Positions 26,551 to 35,905 of a stretch of DNA of 64,000 nt are shown in pieces. Every line of letters starts with the position of its first letter. The stretch's first letter is position 1. The position numbers and the translations under genes are program-made. The notes under the pieces are model-generated. The model had not been told where the DNA came from. It ran no database searches and saw only the letters and a list, made by a program, of their open reading frames with translations. This DNA comes from Mesorhizobium sp. B4-1-4. Its GTDB lineage: Bacteria; Pseudomonadota; Alphaproteobacteria; Rhizobiales; Rhizobiaceae. Location of the stretch: contig NZ_CP083950.1 in the NCBI RefSeq assembly GCF_006439395.2, positions 6,003,001 through 6,067,000 of the forward strand. The letters run 5' to 3'.

Positions 26551-27825
26551 ATGCATTTGACCCGCAGACAATTGATGGCGACTGGAGTTGCCTCGGCGGC
26601 CGCCTTGGCAACGCCTGGTATTCTCAAAGCCGAAGAGAGACTGACCATAACGATCAGCCACGGAGCGCCACTCTACCTGGCCCTGCTCGCCGAGCTCAGC
26701 GGCAATTTTGCCGCTGACAATCCCGGGATAGCTGTGAAATTCGCCGCTGATGGCGACAATTGGGATCCGCTGCTCAACAATACGCTACGTGCATCCGTTG
26801 TCGGATCTCTTCCGGACGCGACCTGGCAGTCGCTGACTTACGCTGGAATTCTTGCCAACCGCAAGATTGCTCAACCGCTCAATCCGTTTTTCGAAAACGA
26901 AATCGGGAATCTTCTGGCCATGGGTCTTTCGCGACCGATGATCGAGGCGACGACGCACGGCGATAATGTATTCTGCCTGCCCTACGGAACAACGATCCCG
27001 ATCGTTTATTGCAATATGGATCTGCTCCGCAAGGCCGGCTATTCCAAGCCGCAGCCGCCTAGCAGCTGGGACGAAATTCACGAGATCGGCCTTAAAGCCG
27101 CGGCGTTGGGTGGGAATATTAATGGCGGGTACATCGAGTATACCTCCACCAACGCATGGATATTTCAGAATTTGCTTGCCTCTTATGGCGGGCGAATGAT
27201 GAACGATGCTCAGAATGCCGTCGCTTTCGATAGTGCGGAAGGATTGGAATCGCTTCAAACACTCTCTCGTTTCGGCGATATCAGCACGACCGACATGACG
27301 GTCGACCAGGCGCGCCAGGCCTTCAATGCCGGTGTGACGGCCATACATGTCCGCACCGCAAGCGGAACGACATCGGTTGCCAAGGCTGCGGCTGGTCATT
27401 TTGATCTCGCCGTGGCGCAATTTCCATTGCCAAACCCGAAAGGTCGTCTTGTCGGCGCCGGGCACGGCTTCTTCATGTTTACCAAAGACCCAGCCAGGCA
27501 GAAGGTCGTGTGGGAGTTCATGAAGTATGCTGCAAGCCCTAAGGGGCAGATGATCCTGGCTAAGAATTCCGGTTACATGCCGATCAACCTGCATGCGCTC
27601 AATGATCCGAGCTTCCTCGACCAGTATTTCAAGATCAACCCGTTCCACCGTTCGGTCGTCGAGCGGCTGGCGATCACGGGTGACCAGTTCGCCTTTCCCA
27701 GCGATAACACGGTCAAAATCGTGCAAATGATGGCAGACGAAATGCACGATGTCGTGACGCATCGGACCAAGCCAGAGGCGGCTCTGGATCGAATGGCGAC
27801 GCAAGCTCGTAAGCTACTGGGCTAG
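26551..27825 (+). CDS. Family-1 ABC solute-binding protein (UgpB-like), Tat signal
   Basis: A 424-residue periplasmic binding protein. LTRRQLMATG followed by a hydrophobic stretch and LKAEE is a Tat signal with cleavage near residue 28. It has the family order: LTITISHGAP, PYGTTIPIVYCNMDLLRKAGY, PSSWDEIHEIG, a WIFQNLLASYGGRMM segment, and VWEFMKYAASPKGQMIL. UgpB-type proteins bind glycerol phosphates or sugars. No permease or ATPase lies next to it, so it must share one. Neighbouring hydrolases suggest an organophosphorus ligand. Confidence 0.88.
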   Translation: MHLTRRQLMATGVASAAALATPGILKAEERLTITISHGAPLYLALLAELSGNFAADNPGIAVKFAADGDNWDPLLNNTLRASVVGSLPDATWQSLTYAGILANRKIAQPLNPFFENEIGNLLAMGLSRPMIEATTHGDNVFCLPYGTTIPIVYCNMDLLRKAGYSKPQPPSSWDEIHEIGLKAAALGGNINGGYIEYTSTNAWIFQNLLASYGGRMMNDAQNAVAFDSAEGLESLQTLSRFGDISTTDMTVDQARQAFNAGVTAIHVRTASGTTSVAKAAAGHFDLAVAQFPLPNPKGRLVGAGHGFFMFTKDPARQKVVWEFMKYAASPKGQMILAKNSGYMPINLHALNDPSFLDQYFKINPFHRSVVERLAITGDQFAFPSDNTVKIVQMMADEMHDVVTHRTKPEAALDRMATQARKLLG

Positions 27826-27842
27826 TAAGACCGCTAAGGTCG

Positions 27843-27862
27843 GGAGCCCGCCTGCGGGCTCC
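27843..27862 (+). terminator. Hairpin after binding-protein gene
   Basis: GGAGCCCGC and GCGGGCTCC form a perfect nine-base stem 18 bases after the stop. It is followed by TCACTCTCTTCGTTT, which is only weakly T-rich. It may act as an attenuator or protect the 3' end of the binding-protein mRNA, with reduced read-through to the aminotransferase. Confidence 0.5.
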
Positions 27863-27889
27863 TCACTCTCTTCGTTTGAGGAAAACAAA

Positions 27890-29047
27890 ATGAACTTTCA
27901 GTCAGTTGAATTGCCAATCGCCAGGTTGGAACAGCACTATATTCCTCCACTTGGCCTGCTGAATATGAGTGGCAACTTGCCACCTCAGGTGGCGCACGTG
28001 TTCGACAGTGAATATCGAGCCGCCATCGAGGCCGTGCTTGCGGTTAACTCACCGATGAGCCTCATTGGAGCCCACCAGTTTCGCGGCGTTGAACGCGATC
28101 GGTCCGCCGGGGCGGTCTTCACGGCTCGCCGCCTGCCGGCGGTGCCGGATGCAGACCGGATCATCGTCACCAATGGTACCCAGAGCGCGCTCAATATGCT
28201 GATCGCCAATATCGTTGGGGTCGGCGGCACATTGGCGGTTGAGGAATATACTTATCCTACTATTCGCCAGATAGCCGATTTGCTGAATCTCAAAATCTGC
28301 AGCGTGGCAATGGATGACGAAGGCATTCTGCCGGACGCCTATGAAGCTGTCTGCCGCGCGTCTCGCCCGGCTGCTCTCTATGCCCAGCCGACAATGCACA
28401 ATCCGACGACCGGCACCATGTCCGTCGAGCGGCGTGAAAAGATCGCTGAAATTTCTCGCCGTTTTAGCGTCGCAATCTTCGAGGACGACATCTATAGCCT
28501 GTTGCCGGCCAATCTGCCGCCACCGCTTTCGGCCTATGCGCCTGAGCTTTCCTGGTACGTGCTTGGCACCGCAAAAAGCCTGGCCGCCGCATTCAAGGTT
28601 GCCTATGTCGTTGCGCCTTCCCCAGAAGCCGCTAAGGCCCGCTTTTGGCCGGGAGACCGTTCCACGTACTGGATGTGCGCTCCCATCAACGCCGCCACGC
28701 TTAGCCAGCTTATCGGAGATGGCGGCGTGGACCGGATTATCGACGCCGTACGGTCCGAGACACGTATCCGCCAGCAGATGGTCGCCAATCGGCTCTCCCG
28801 CGCTGACTATCGTGCGCTTCCAGAGGGGCTGCAGGTTTGGATGACCCTGCCGGCGCAACATCCCAAGAATGAATTCGCCAACAGATTGCGCGATCGCGGC
28901 ATCTCGATCAGCACGGCAGAGGGCTACTATTTCGGACAAGGTCAGGCTCCGAACATCATCCGTTTCGGCACAGGCACGCCACCCACGCGCGCGGAATTCG
29001 AGCGCGGGCTCGATGCGATCGCGCAGGTCTATCAGGATATAGGGTGA
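27890..29047 (+). CDS. PLP-dependent aminotransferase, class I/II (fold type I)
   Basis: A 385-residue PLP enzyme without a MocR-type DNA-binding domain. Visible landmarks are NGTQSALNMLIANI (phosphate cup), AQPTMHNPTTGTMS (Asn to the cofactor ring), FEDDIYSLL (Asp and Tyr) and VLGTAKSLAAAFKVAYVV with the likely Schiff-base lysine. The usual SKxxxPGxRxGY is altered here (AKSLAAAFKVAY). It lies between a binding protein and the PhyH dioxygenase, four bases before the latter, so it may remove the amino group of an aminophosphonate or cleave its hydroxylated form. The reaction is inferred. Confidence 0.85.
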   Translation: MNFQSVELPIARLEQHYIPPLGLLNMSGNLPPQVAHVFDSEYRAAIEAVLAVNSPMSLIGAHQFRGVERDRSAGAVFTARRLPAVPDADRIIVTNGTQSALNMLIANIVGVGGTLAVEEYTYPTIRQIADLLNLKICSVAMDDEGILPDAYEAVCRASRPAALYAQPTMHNPTTGTMSVERREKIAEISRRFSVAIFEDDIYSLLPANLPPPLSAYAPELSWYVLGTAKSLAAAFKVAYVVAPSPEAAKARFWPGDRSTYWMCAPINAATLSQLIGDGGVDRIIDAVRSETRIRQQMVANRLSRADYRALPEGLQVWMTLPAQHPKNEFANRLRDRGISISTAEGYYFGQGQAPNIIRFGTGTPPTRAEFERGLDAIAQVYQDIG

Positions 29048-29051
29048 AACG

Positions 29052-29888
29052 ATGCCGAAACTCTTGAGCAATAAGCAAGTCGAACAATACAACAACGATG
29101 GTTATGTCTGCCCCATCCGCGCCCTGACGCCCGAAGAAGCGGAGAATTTCCGCAACAGGATGGACGCGTTGGAAGCGAGTGAGCCGGATCTGTGGAGCCG
29201 CTCCAAGATCAAGCCGCACCTGATGATGACATGGTTCAACGAATTGATCCGCCATCCGAAGATCCTTGACGCCGTCGAGGATGTGCTCGGTCCAGACATT
29301 CTTGCCTGGGCAACCGGCCATTTCGACAAGAAACCACGTGATCCGGGTTTCGTTTCCTGGCATCAGGACGCCACCTACTGGGGCCTCTCGGAGCCCAGTG
29401 TCGTGACCGCCTGGGTGGCTTTGACGCCAAGCCGACATGAAAATGGCTGCATGCGTGTTATTCCAGGCACGCATACCACGGGGCAGTTGCCGCATAAAGA
29501 TACGGTCAACCAGCACAACCTTCTCAGCCGAGGTCAGGATGTTGAAGTCCAGGTCGACGAGGCTAGAGCCGTCGATCTCGAACTGCAGCCGGGCGAGATT
29601 TCGCTACATCATACAATGTTGATCCATGGATCGGAGCCCAACCACTCCGATACGCGTCGCCTTGGGATCACCATTCGCTATGTTGCCGCGCACGTCCGCC
29701 AGACGAGCGGCTTCAAGGACAGCGCGACTCTGGTGCGGGGTATAGACCGATACGGCCATTTCTTGACCGAACCGCAACCGACCCAGGATTTCGATCCGCC
29801 GGTTGTCGCCTTCTACAATGACATCGTCGGCGAAATCCGCAGCCGCAAGGAGGCAATCGCAGCACAGGCCAAATCCGCCGGTTCGTGA
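29052..29888 (+). CDS. Phytanoyl-CoA dioxygenase family oxygenase, PhnY*/TmpA type
   Basis: A 278-residue Fe(II)/2-oxoglutarate oxygenase. The iron site is WHQDATYWGL (H-x-D), with the distal histidine in LIHGSEPNHSDTRRLGI, whose arginine binds 2-oxoglutarate. FVSWHQD, VVTAWVAL, MRVIPGTH, LQPGEISLHHTMLIHGS and IRYVAAHVRQT closely resemble, from memory, the PhnY*/TmpA group that hydroxylates 2-aminoethylphosphonate or its N-methylated forms at C1. Those enzymes are normally paired with an HD-domain oxygenase (PhnZ or TmpB); none is present here. Its product may therefore go to one of the adjacent enzymes. Confidence 0.85.
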   Translation: MPKLLSNKQVEQYNNDGYVCPIRALTPEEAENFRNRMDALEASEPDLWSRSKIKPHLMMTWFNELIRHPKILDAVEDVLGPDILAWATGHFDKKPRDPGFVSWHQDATYWGLSEPSVVTAWVALTPSRHENGCMRVIPGTHTTGQLPHKDTVNQHNLLSRGQDVEVQVDEARAVDLELQPGEISLHHTMLIHGSEPNHSDTRRLGITIRYVAAHVRQTSGFKDSATLVRGIDRYGHFLTEPQPTQDFDPPVVAFYNDIVGEIRSRKEAIAAQAKSAGS

Positions 29889-29924
29889 TCTCCACTTGCG
29901 ACTACATCCATGAGGGAGCTCTCA

Positions 29925-30962
29925 ATGTCGCGGACTAAGATCTGGACTGAAATTGATATCGACGCTGTCGGCAAGCAGGTGGGATATTTTCGCCTGCCTC
30001 TCGCTGTTCACGATCGATCGGGAGATGACGCGAGTTACAACTACGAGCCGATCCCGATTGTCACGATCCGCAACGGAGTCGGGCCGAGCGTGTTGCTGAT
30101 GGCGGGCAACCACGGCAACGAATATGAGGGGCAAGTCTTGCTGATGAAGCTGATCCGCCTCCTCGAGCCGAAGGATATTCGCGGGCGGATCATCATTCTT
30201 CCGGCCGCGAACGCACCTGCCGTGCGAGCCGATCGCCGCAATTCGCCAATCGACGATGGTAATCTCAACCGGCAGTTCCCCGGTGATGCGAACGGGTCTC
30301 CGACGGCGATGATCGCCCATCTGATCGAAAGTGAAATACTGCCGCGGGTACAATATGCCTTTGACTTCCATTCCGGCAGCCTTAGTGCGGAATATCTACC
30401 CGTCGGGGTCATTGCCCGTTCGCCGGATCCCGCTCGTTTCGCTCACTCGCTCGACTACCTAAAAGCATTCGGAATGCCTGTCAGCATGGTCATCCAACAT
30501 TCGACCGGTGGTGACGGGGCGCTGATCGGTGCCTGCCGCAGAGCAGGGGTCTACCACCTGTCAACCGAACTCGGCGGCGGTGGTACTATTTTGCCCGATG
30601 CCGTTTCGCTCGCCGAACACGGCCTTGCCCGCCTGCTGCACCATATTGGTATTTTAAGCGAGCCTATGACTGAGCAAGCGGCGCCATCCACACGCATATT
30701 GCACCGCGTACCCGCAGCCAATTACATCTATGCCGCCAACACGGAGCGTGGCTTGTTTGAGCCAATAGTCAAGCTTGGCGAGGAAATCCGCGCAGGGCAG
30801 GTGGTGGGGCGAATCCACTTCACAACAGTTCCGTGGCGCGAACCTGAACCCGTAATCGCGACAGCCGGCGGTGTCGTCCTATGTCGCCGCATTCCAGCTC
30901 GTACCGGTCTCGGCGATTGCCTGTTCGCCCTGGGCCGAGATTGGGATCCCATGTCCGCCTAG
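29925..30962 (+). CDS. Succinylglutamate desuccinylase/aspartoacylase family deacylase
   Basis: A zinc carboxypeptidase-fold N-deacylase, 345 residues from the ATG at 29925 (GGGAGCTCTCA ribosome site). The metal motif is GNHGNEYEGQ (H and E), followed by DGNLNRQFPG and FDFHSGS (third ligand His). A C-terminal barrel-like domain starts at about residue 260. The family removes acyl groups from N-acyl amino acids. Next to an aminotransferase and a PhnY*-like oxygenase, a role in freeing the amine of an N-acyl aminophosphonate is attractive but unproved. Confidence 0.88.
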   Translation: MSRTKIWTEIDIDAVGKQVGYFRLPLAVHDRSGDDASYNYEPIPIVTIRNGVGPSVLLMAGNHGNEYEGQVLLMKLIRLLEPKDIRGRIIILPAANAPAVRADRRNSPIDDGNLNRQFPGDANGSPTAMIAHLIESEILPRVQYAFDFHSGSLSAEYLPVGVIARSPDPARFAHSLDYLKAFGMPVSMVIQHSTGGDGALIGACRRAGVYHLSTELGGGGTILPDAVSLAEHGLARLLHHIGILSEPMTEQAAPSTRILHRVPAANYIYAANTERGLFEPIVKLGEEIRAGQVVGRIHFTTVPWREPEPVIATAGGVVLCRRIPARTGLGDCLFALGRDWDPMSA

Positions 30963-31068
30963 AAGCACAGTCCGTAATGTGTGCAGGCACTTGATGCTTG
31001 CTCACGACGTCTTACCCGTTGGTGCGACAGAACGGGCGCGCCGCTCATCGATTGTAAGGAAACCTCTT

Positions 31069-32052
31069 ATGTCCAAGACAAATCCAGGCAGCCTCGAAGC
31101 AGCATCCACCGACCTCATCGACCCTGACATGGCGCTGGCAATGGCAAAACTGGCGGATATGGTCGCAGCCGATGGAGGGGTCCCAACAACGATTGAAGGG
31201 GATCGCGAGCAACAAGCAAGGTTCGCGCCTTTCTGGAATGAGGGCTCTCCGGACGTAGGCTCGATAATACCCCTGACGATCGAAGGCGCGCGTGGGCCGC
31301 TTCAGGCTCGCCTCTACAAGAACGGCCCGGAACACACGCCGGTAGCGCTCTTCATGCATGGCGGCGGCTTCGTTCGCGGTTCGCTTGATCACTGCGACAG
31401 TATCTGCAGGCGCATGGTTGCCGATAGCCAACTGTCCGTGGTTTCCACCACATACAGCCTCGCTCCGGAACATCCCTTTCCCGCCGCTGTCGAAGACATC
31501 GTCAAGGTGATGGACTGGATGTTCGCCTCAGCAGGCGATTACGGGCTCGATGCCGACCGGGTTTCAGTCTGCGGTGGCTCGGCGGGAGCAATGCTTGCCA
31601 TGACCTCCACTCTGCGCCGCCGCGATGCTGGCGCACGGCTCCCCGTCGGCATGGCCCTCTTTTACGGCGCATACGACATCACCAACACGGAAAGGCAGAG
31701 CTATCGCCTATTCGGGACCGGCGAGTTCGGAATGTCCAAAGCGCGCGTCCAGAACTATTATATTCCTGCATTGGTTCCCGCAGGCACGTCTCCGACCGAT
31801 CCCTACCTTGCCCCTTTGCATGCCGATCTGAATGGCTTGCCGCCAGTCTGGATGGGTGTGGCTGAACTGGACGTGCTGCGCGACGAGCAACTGGAAATGG
31901 CCGACCGTCTTCGAGCAGCGGGCGTGCCGCTCGAGCTTCACCGATATGAGGGACATATTCATGGATTCGCCAATCGGGCTCGCCTTGTCCCCCGGGCCAA
32001 TGAGGCTATCCGCAGTGCTGCGCAATTTCTAGCTGCTTTGCCGAGAGCCTGA
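31069..32052 (+). CDS. Alpha/beta hydrolase, hormone-sensitive lipase type
   Basis: A 327-residue esterase, starting at the ATG at 31069; an open frame extends further upstream but without family similarity. The HSL features are HGGGFVRGS (oxyanion hole), SVCGGSAGAML (nucleophile Ser in GGSAG), MGVAELDVLRDE (Asp) and YEGHIHGFANR (His). It acts on short acyl esters or carbamates. It lies about 100 bases after the deacylase and before a binding protein in the same orientation. Confidence 0.9.
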   Translation: MSKTNPGSLEAASTDLIDPDMALAMAKLADMVAADGGVPTTIEGDREQQARFAPFWNEGSPDVGSIIPLTIEGARGPLQARLYKNGPEHTPVALFMHGGGFVRGSLDHCDSICRRMVADSQLSVVSTTYSLAPEHPFPAAVEDIVKVMDWMFASAGDYGLDADRVSVCGGSAGAMLAMTSTLRRRDAGARLPVGMALFYGAYDITNTERQSYRLFGTGEFGMSKARVQNYYIPALVPAGTSPTDPYLAPLHADLNGLPPVWMGVAELDVLRDEQLEMADRLRAAGVPLELHRYEGHIHGFANRARLVPRANEAIRSAAQFLAALPRA

Positions 32053-32149
32053 AAAAAGGAAGCTCCAGCGCCTTGCTGCCTCTGGCGCTTCTCGGATCTT
32101 GGATCGACTTCCCGCCCTGGCAGCATGAAACACATGGAGATCTCTTCTT

Positions 32150-33373
32150 ATGTTGGAACGGCTAGTGTTCTCCCTTTGCCTGCTGCTCGGCGTGATGAGC
32201 AGCAACGCCCATGCGGTCACCGTCGAGGTCCTTGCTGGAGCACTTTCTACACCACCCCAGCTCATCGATGCGTTCAAGTCGGAGCATCCAGAGATTGAAC
32301 TCAAGTTGCGTCCGCCGGTGACCGATTATGACGATCTCACGCAGCGTTTGTTGCGGGACGGTATTTCGGGGACGCTGCCCGACGTCATTTTCCAAGGCTA
32401 CAATCGTTCCGGCTTGACGGTCCAACGCAGACTTGCGGTACCTCTGTCTTCATTTATCGAGAGAGACAAAAACTGGGTAGACCGCAGCTACCAAGCGACG
32501 TCAGATGATCTCTGCCGCCACAATGACAGAGTCTATGGACTGCCGTTCATTATTTCCGTGCCCGTTCTCTATTACAACACCGAACTCGTGCGCCAAGCGG
32601 GTGAAGACCCTGATCACCTACCGCAAACATGGGAGGAGATCGCTGCTCTGGCAGCAAAGATAACAGCACTCGGCGGTCATCGGATCGGGGGATTCTTCGA
32701 CTACGCAGCCGCCGGAAATTGGACCTTCATGGCGGTCCTTAATTCGCAAGGCGGAAGGATCATGTCCGCTGACGGCCGCCACGTGGCATTCAACGGCCCG
32801 GAAGGAATGAGAGCGCTCGACGTCGTACAGATGTTCGCGAAAGCGGGGCAGGTCGACATGGCTCGAGATCAGGTTTATCAGGCCTTCTCGTCCGGCACGA
32901 TCGGTGTTCTGCTGACCTCCAGCGGCTTCCTGAAAAGTCTCCTCAAACAGGCCAAGTTCGAGGTCCGAACGGCGGCCATCCCAATAGGGGAAAATGGATG
33001 GTTACCCGCAGGCGGCAATTGCATGATGATGACTGCGAGCGATCCTGAGCGGCAAAAGGCCGCCTGGACGTTCATGAAGTTCATGGCCGGCGCCAAGGCG
33101 CAGAAGCTGATGTTCGACACGACAGGTTATGTTCCCGGCAATCGCCTGGCTGTAGCGGATCTTGAAAAGACGGCCGATCCGGCCGATCCGCGGATGACAT
33201 CCGTGCGCGCGTCTGCCAGATCCGGCGAGTGGCAGTCCTTCCCGGGAGACAACTCCTTACGCATCACAGAAGTCATTACTTCGTATCTCCAGCAGGTCGC
33301 AACTCTGCAACGTAATCCGGATGAGACGATAAAATTGATGACCAACGACGTTCAGAGTCTTTTGCCGAGATGA
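32150..33373 (+). CDS. Family-1 ABC solute-binding protein (UgpB-like)
   Basis: A 407-residue binding protein with a Sec signal (LVFSLCLLLGVMSSNAHA, cleavage near residue 22). Family segments include PDVIFQGYNRSGL, YGLPFIISVPVLYYNTELV, GNWTFMAVLNSQGGRIM, KAAWTFMKFMAGAKAQKLM and PGDNSLRITEVI. It is closest in pattern to the binding proteins at 53553 and 59119. Its stop overlaps the following MBL gene, so binding protein and hydrolase are translationally coupled, an unusual pairing that suggests the hydrolase acts on the imported compound. Confidence 0.88.
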   Translation: MLERLVFSLCLLLGVMSSNAHAVTVEVLAGALSTPPQLIDAFKSEHPEIELKLRPPVTDYDDLTQRLLRDGISGTLPDVIFQGYNRSGLTVQRRLAVPLSSFIERDKNWVDRSYQATSDDLCRHNDRVYGLPFIISVPVLYYNTELVRQAGEDPDHLPQTWEEIAALAAKITALGGHRIGGFFDYAAAGNWTFMAVLNSQGGRIMSADGRHVAFNGPEGMRALDVVQMFAKAGQVDMARDQVYQAFSSGTIGVLLTSSGFLKSLLKQAKFEVRTAAIPIGENGWLPAGGNCMMMTASDPERQKAAWTFMKFMAGAKAQKLMFDTTGYVPGNRLAVADLEKTADPADPRMTSVRASARSGEWQSFPGDNSLRITEVITSYLQQVATLQRNPDETIKLMTNDVQSLLPR

Positions 33374-34206
33374 CGAAGATGTCACGCACTCCCTTCACAC
33401 GCATTCGCTTCCTCGGCGTGGCGGCTTATGAAGTAGTTACGCGCGACGGTCGCCGCGTCCTCCTGGATCCGTTTCTTCGCGGCAACCCCGCTTCCCCGTT
33501 AACGGCCGAGGACTTCGACCAGGTCGATCTCATCATTGTCACCCATGCCGCAAGCGATCATCTGGGTGACACAGAAATTCTAGCTCGCCGCACCGGCGCT
33601 TCGGTTATCTGTGGGGGTGAGGTGAAGGCGTTCCTGACAGCTCAAGGGATTCCTTCTGAGCAGATCAGGGTCACAGCCTGGGGGATGCGCCTTTCGGTCG
33701 CCGGGGTTGAAGTGCAGACGATCGAATGCCGCCACTGCTCACATATGACCATGCCCGACGGGACCTTCGTTTCTGGCATTCCGCTTGCCTATATCGTTAT
33801 GCTCGATGACAATGTCCGTCTGTATCATCCGGGCGATACCTCCCTTTTTTCCGACATGAAGCTGCAGGGCCAACTTTACCGGCCTACCATCGGTTCCATC
33901 GGCATTGCCAATCCGGACGGCGTATCGTCGCCAGGGCCTGGCGAGAAGCTGACCAGTGACATGTCGCCGGCTGAAGGCGTACTGGCCTCCCAGTGGCTCG
34001 GGTTGCGCACAGTACTGCCATGTCACTACACCGATCCGGGAAATCACCAGGTGGAGGAGTTTGCCAAGCGGATCGATCAGGCGCGGTCCCGGGGAGAGGC
34101 GGTGCCTGAAGCAATTGTAATGCGCCCAGGAGACTGGCTGGAGATCGATCACCGCGGAGCCGCGCGGATCTCCGGGGCACATAGGTTGCGCGACTTGACG
34201 AGCTGA
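33370..34206 (+). CDS. Metallo-beta-lactamase-fold hydrolase (UlaG/YtkL-like)
   Basis: A 278-residue MBL hydrolase. Metal ligands are visible as VTHAASDHLGD (HxxxDH), IECRHCSH, LYHPGDTS (Asp) and LPCHYTDP (His). The FLGVAAYEV opening and the HPGDT site fit the UlaG/UPF0173 branch, which includes lactonases of phosphorylated sugars. PhnP, the cyclic-phosphate phosphodiesterase of C-P lyase, is in the same superfamily but has a different motif spacing. The gene starts inside the stop of the binding-protein gene. Confidence 0.85.
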   Translation: MTKMSRTPFTRIRFLGVAAYEVVTRDGRRVLLDPFLRGNPASPLTAEDFDQVDLIIVTHAASDHLGDTEILARRTGASVICGGEVKAFLTAQGIPSEQIRVTAWGMRLSVAGVEVQTIECRHCSHMTMPDGTFVSGIPLAYIVMLDDNVRLYHPGDTSLFSDMKLQGQLYRPTIGSIGIANPDGVSSPGPGEKLTSDMSPAEGVLASQWLGLRTVLPCHYTDPGNHQVEEFAKRIDQARSRGEAVPEAIVMRPGDWLEIDHRGAARISGAHRLRDLTS

Positions 34207-34224
34207 AATCGACAGGACTGAAAA

Positions 34225-35325
34225 ATGACAGACCGCACCAAGCGATCAGAGCTCTTTCCGGGAGAGCAGCTCATCGAGACCAATGGTCTGCCCGTCCTTG
34301 CCTATCGCAGGACGGGCCTGGCGGCGACGCCGCTTGTCGTGTTCCTGACAGGCGGAGGCATTCTTGCCAGGATCGCCTATGGTCATCCCGATGGAAATGC
34401 GCATGATTTCCTTGACCATTGGCTGGCCGACCTCGGATGGGGCTTGATCGCAGCCTCGTATCCTTGCGACCATCCGCTTTTTGACCAGTTGGGCGCGGGA
34501 TTGCAGCTTGATACATGGGCGCGGATGCAAGCGGTTCTCGTTGCCGAGGCGATTGATATGTATGGCCAACGACCGATCGTTGCCGCGGGGTGGAGTATGG
34601 GGGGCAGGTTGGTCTTTGCCCTCACGCGTGCGTTGCGCCAGCACGGCCTGCGCCTCGATTGCTTCGTATCGCTTTGTGGTACACCGCCTTTCCCTCGACT
34701 AACAAAGGAAGAAACACCACCTGAGCGGCTGCTCCCCAACGGTCTGTGGGACCTTGCAAGTGGAAGGCGCGACGGAACCTCTCGAGACGAACGCTGGCTG
34801 GCCGAGCTTGCTGTGGCCGCAAAAAGAGAAGGGAGAGCGGTCATATCCCCCTCAGCCTTTGCCGATGCGTACAGGGTCAACGTTCCGCACGGCCTCTGGG
34901 GGCCGGAACTGGAACCGTATTTCGGGAACGAGCCGCAACAGGACCGGTTGAACTCGCTTCTCCTCGCGGGTTCCTTTTCCGGCGAGGACTATCCGGTTTG
35001 CGCCGCAATTGTGCCGCTCGACAGGAGCGACTTTCGGCACGCACTAAGCGACCAGGCTGTTTGGGGGGAGATTACTGTCAAAGGGCTGGTTAACAACCGT
35101 ATGAATGCCGGCGCAATCGTTGGGCTTTCGGAAGAGCAATGGGCTTGGCTGCGCGAGTTCGTGATCGAATCGCCCAAACGGCTCACTCGCTATCTTTCTG
35201 GCGGACACTTTTTCTTTGTTGGAGAGACCGGAGCTAAACGTACCGCCGATCTCTTGAGGGAGCTCCACACAGAGGTAGTTCGCCTAGAGGGTATGCTTAT
35301 TGAGTGTCAAATGTCCCCGCAATGA
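34225..35325 (+). CDS. Unassigned alpha/beta-hydrolase-like protein, copy A
   Basis: I do not recognise a named family. The 366-residue protein has an alpha/beta hydrolase outline: VVFLTGGGILARIAYGHPDG (possible oxyanion loop), AAGWSMGGRLVFAL (GxSxG nucleophile elbow) and a C-terminal SGGHFFFVGETGAKRTADLL that could hold the histidine. A paralog at 52176-53297 shares these three blocks and the middle pattern. Both follow a UgpB-like binding-protein gene. It probably hydrolyses an ester or amide of the imported ligand. Confidence 0.75.
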   Translation: MTDRTKRSELFPGEQLIETNGLPVLAYRRTGLAATPLVVFLTGGGILARIAYGHPDGNAHDFLDHWLADLGWGLIAASYPCDHPLFDQLGAGLQLDTWARMQAVLVAEAIDMYGQRPIVAAGWSMGGRLVFALTRALRQHGLRLDCFVSLCGTPPFPRLTKEETPPERLLPNGLWDLASGRRDGTSRDERWLAELAVAAKREGRAVISPSAFADAYRVNVPHGLWGPELEPYFGNEPQQDRLNSLLLAGSFSGEDYPVCAAIVPLDRSDFRHALSDQAVWGEITVKGLVNNRMNAGAIVGLSEEQWAWLREFVIESPKRLTRYLSGGHFFFVGETGAKRTADLLRELHTEVVRLEGMLIECQMSPQ

Positions 35326-35905
35326 GCTGCCTTGTCCGTGCACTTTGCCGTCACGCTCACGGTGATGCTGGCCTTCCTCGATCTATACGAGCGTTGATCT
35401 TGTCGCTTCCGGAGCGAACCTATACCGCGGGGTCGGGGCTCGAGGCCTGCCCGCGCCAGTGCCGGGGCGAGAAGATACCTCGCGCCCCATGACGATCGCC
35501 GAGCAGATCTGGCCTGTAGTGCAGGAATGATGGCCCAAAGGATCTTGCTCTTCGTTCGCGCGGCGATCCGGCGGTAAAGAGCGCTGCGGCCGTGACCACA
35601 ATCTTATCGCCGCCGGCAATTGCGTGGCGTGTCCCGAGCGTGAAGTCCGCCGCCCAGGAGGCTTGAGGCTGGCAGTTTTTCCTGAAACCGCGTTCGGAAA
35701 TCCTGCTGTTACGTTTCGCAGGCCATGGCATCCGTTGCACTGCAGATATTCTCAACGAGTGGCCGGATGGTCGCCGCAGAGCGAGCATCATGCACAGGCG
35801 GCCTGGCGATCTTCTTAGATATTTCGTGGTTGAGGTCCGAGAGCATGGCAAGTGAGGTGGCCCGCATTGCGGCCGCGGGTCACCTCAATAGGTTTTTTCG
35901 GTTCG
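35326..35905. other. Intergenic region between convergent genes
   Basis: About 580 bases between hydrolase copy A and the porin gene. No product is recognisable in any frame; some frames look like eroded coding sequence but match nothing I know. A strong terminator lies at its right end. Confidence 0.45.
35854..35898 (+). terminator. Rho-independent terminator between convergent genes
   Basis: GAGGTGGCCCGC (35854-35865) pairs with GCGGGTCACCTC (35875-35886), twelve pairs with one mismatch, followed six bases later by TTTTTT (35893-35898). The T-run serves + strand transcripts. The same stem begins 20 bases after the porin stop and may also end the - strand porin transcript. Confidence 0.75.

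Noticed and set aside
35383..35851. - strand open frames considered as a transposase remnant
   Set aside because: No DDE or other transposase motif and no terminal inverted repeats or target duplications were seen.
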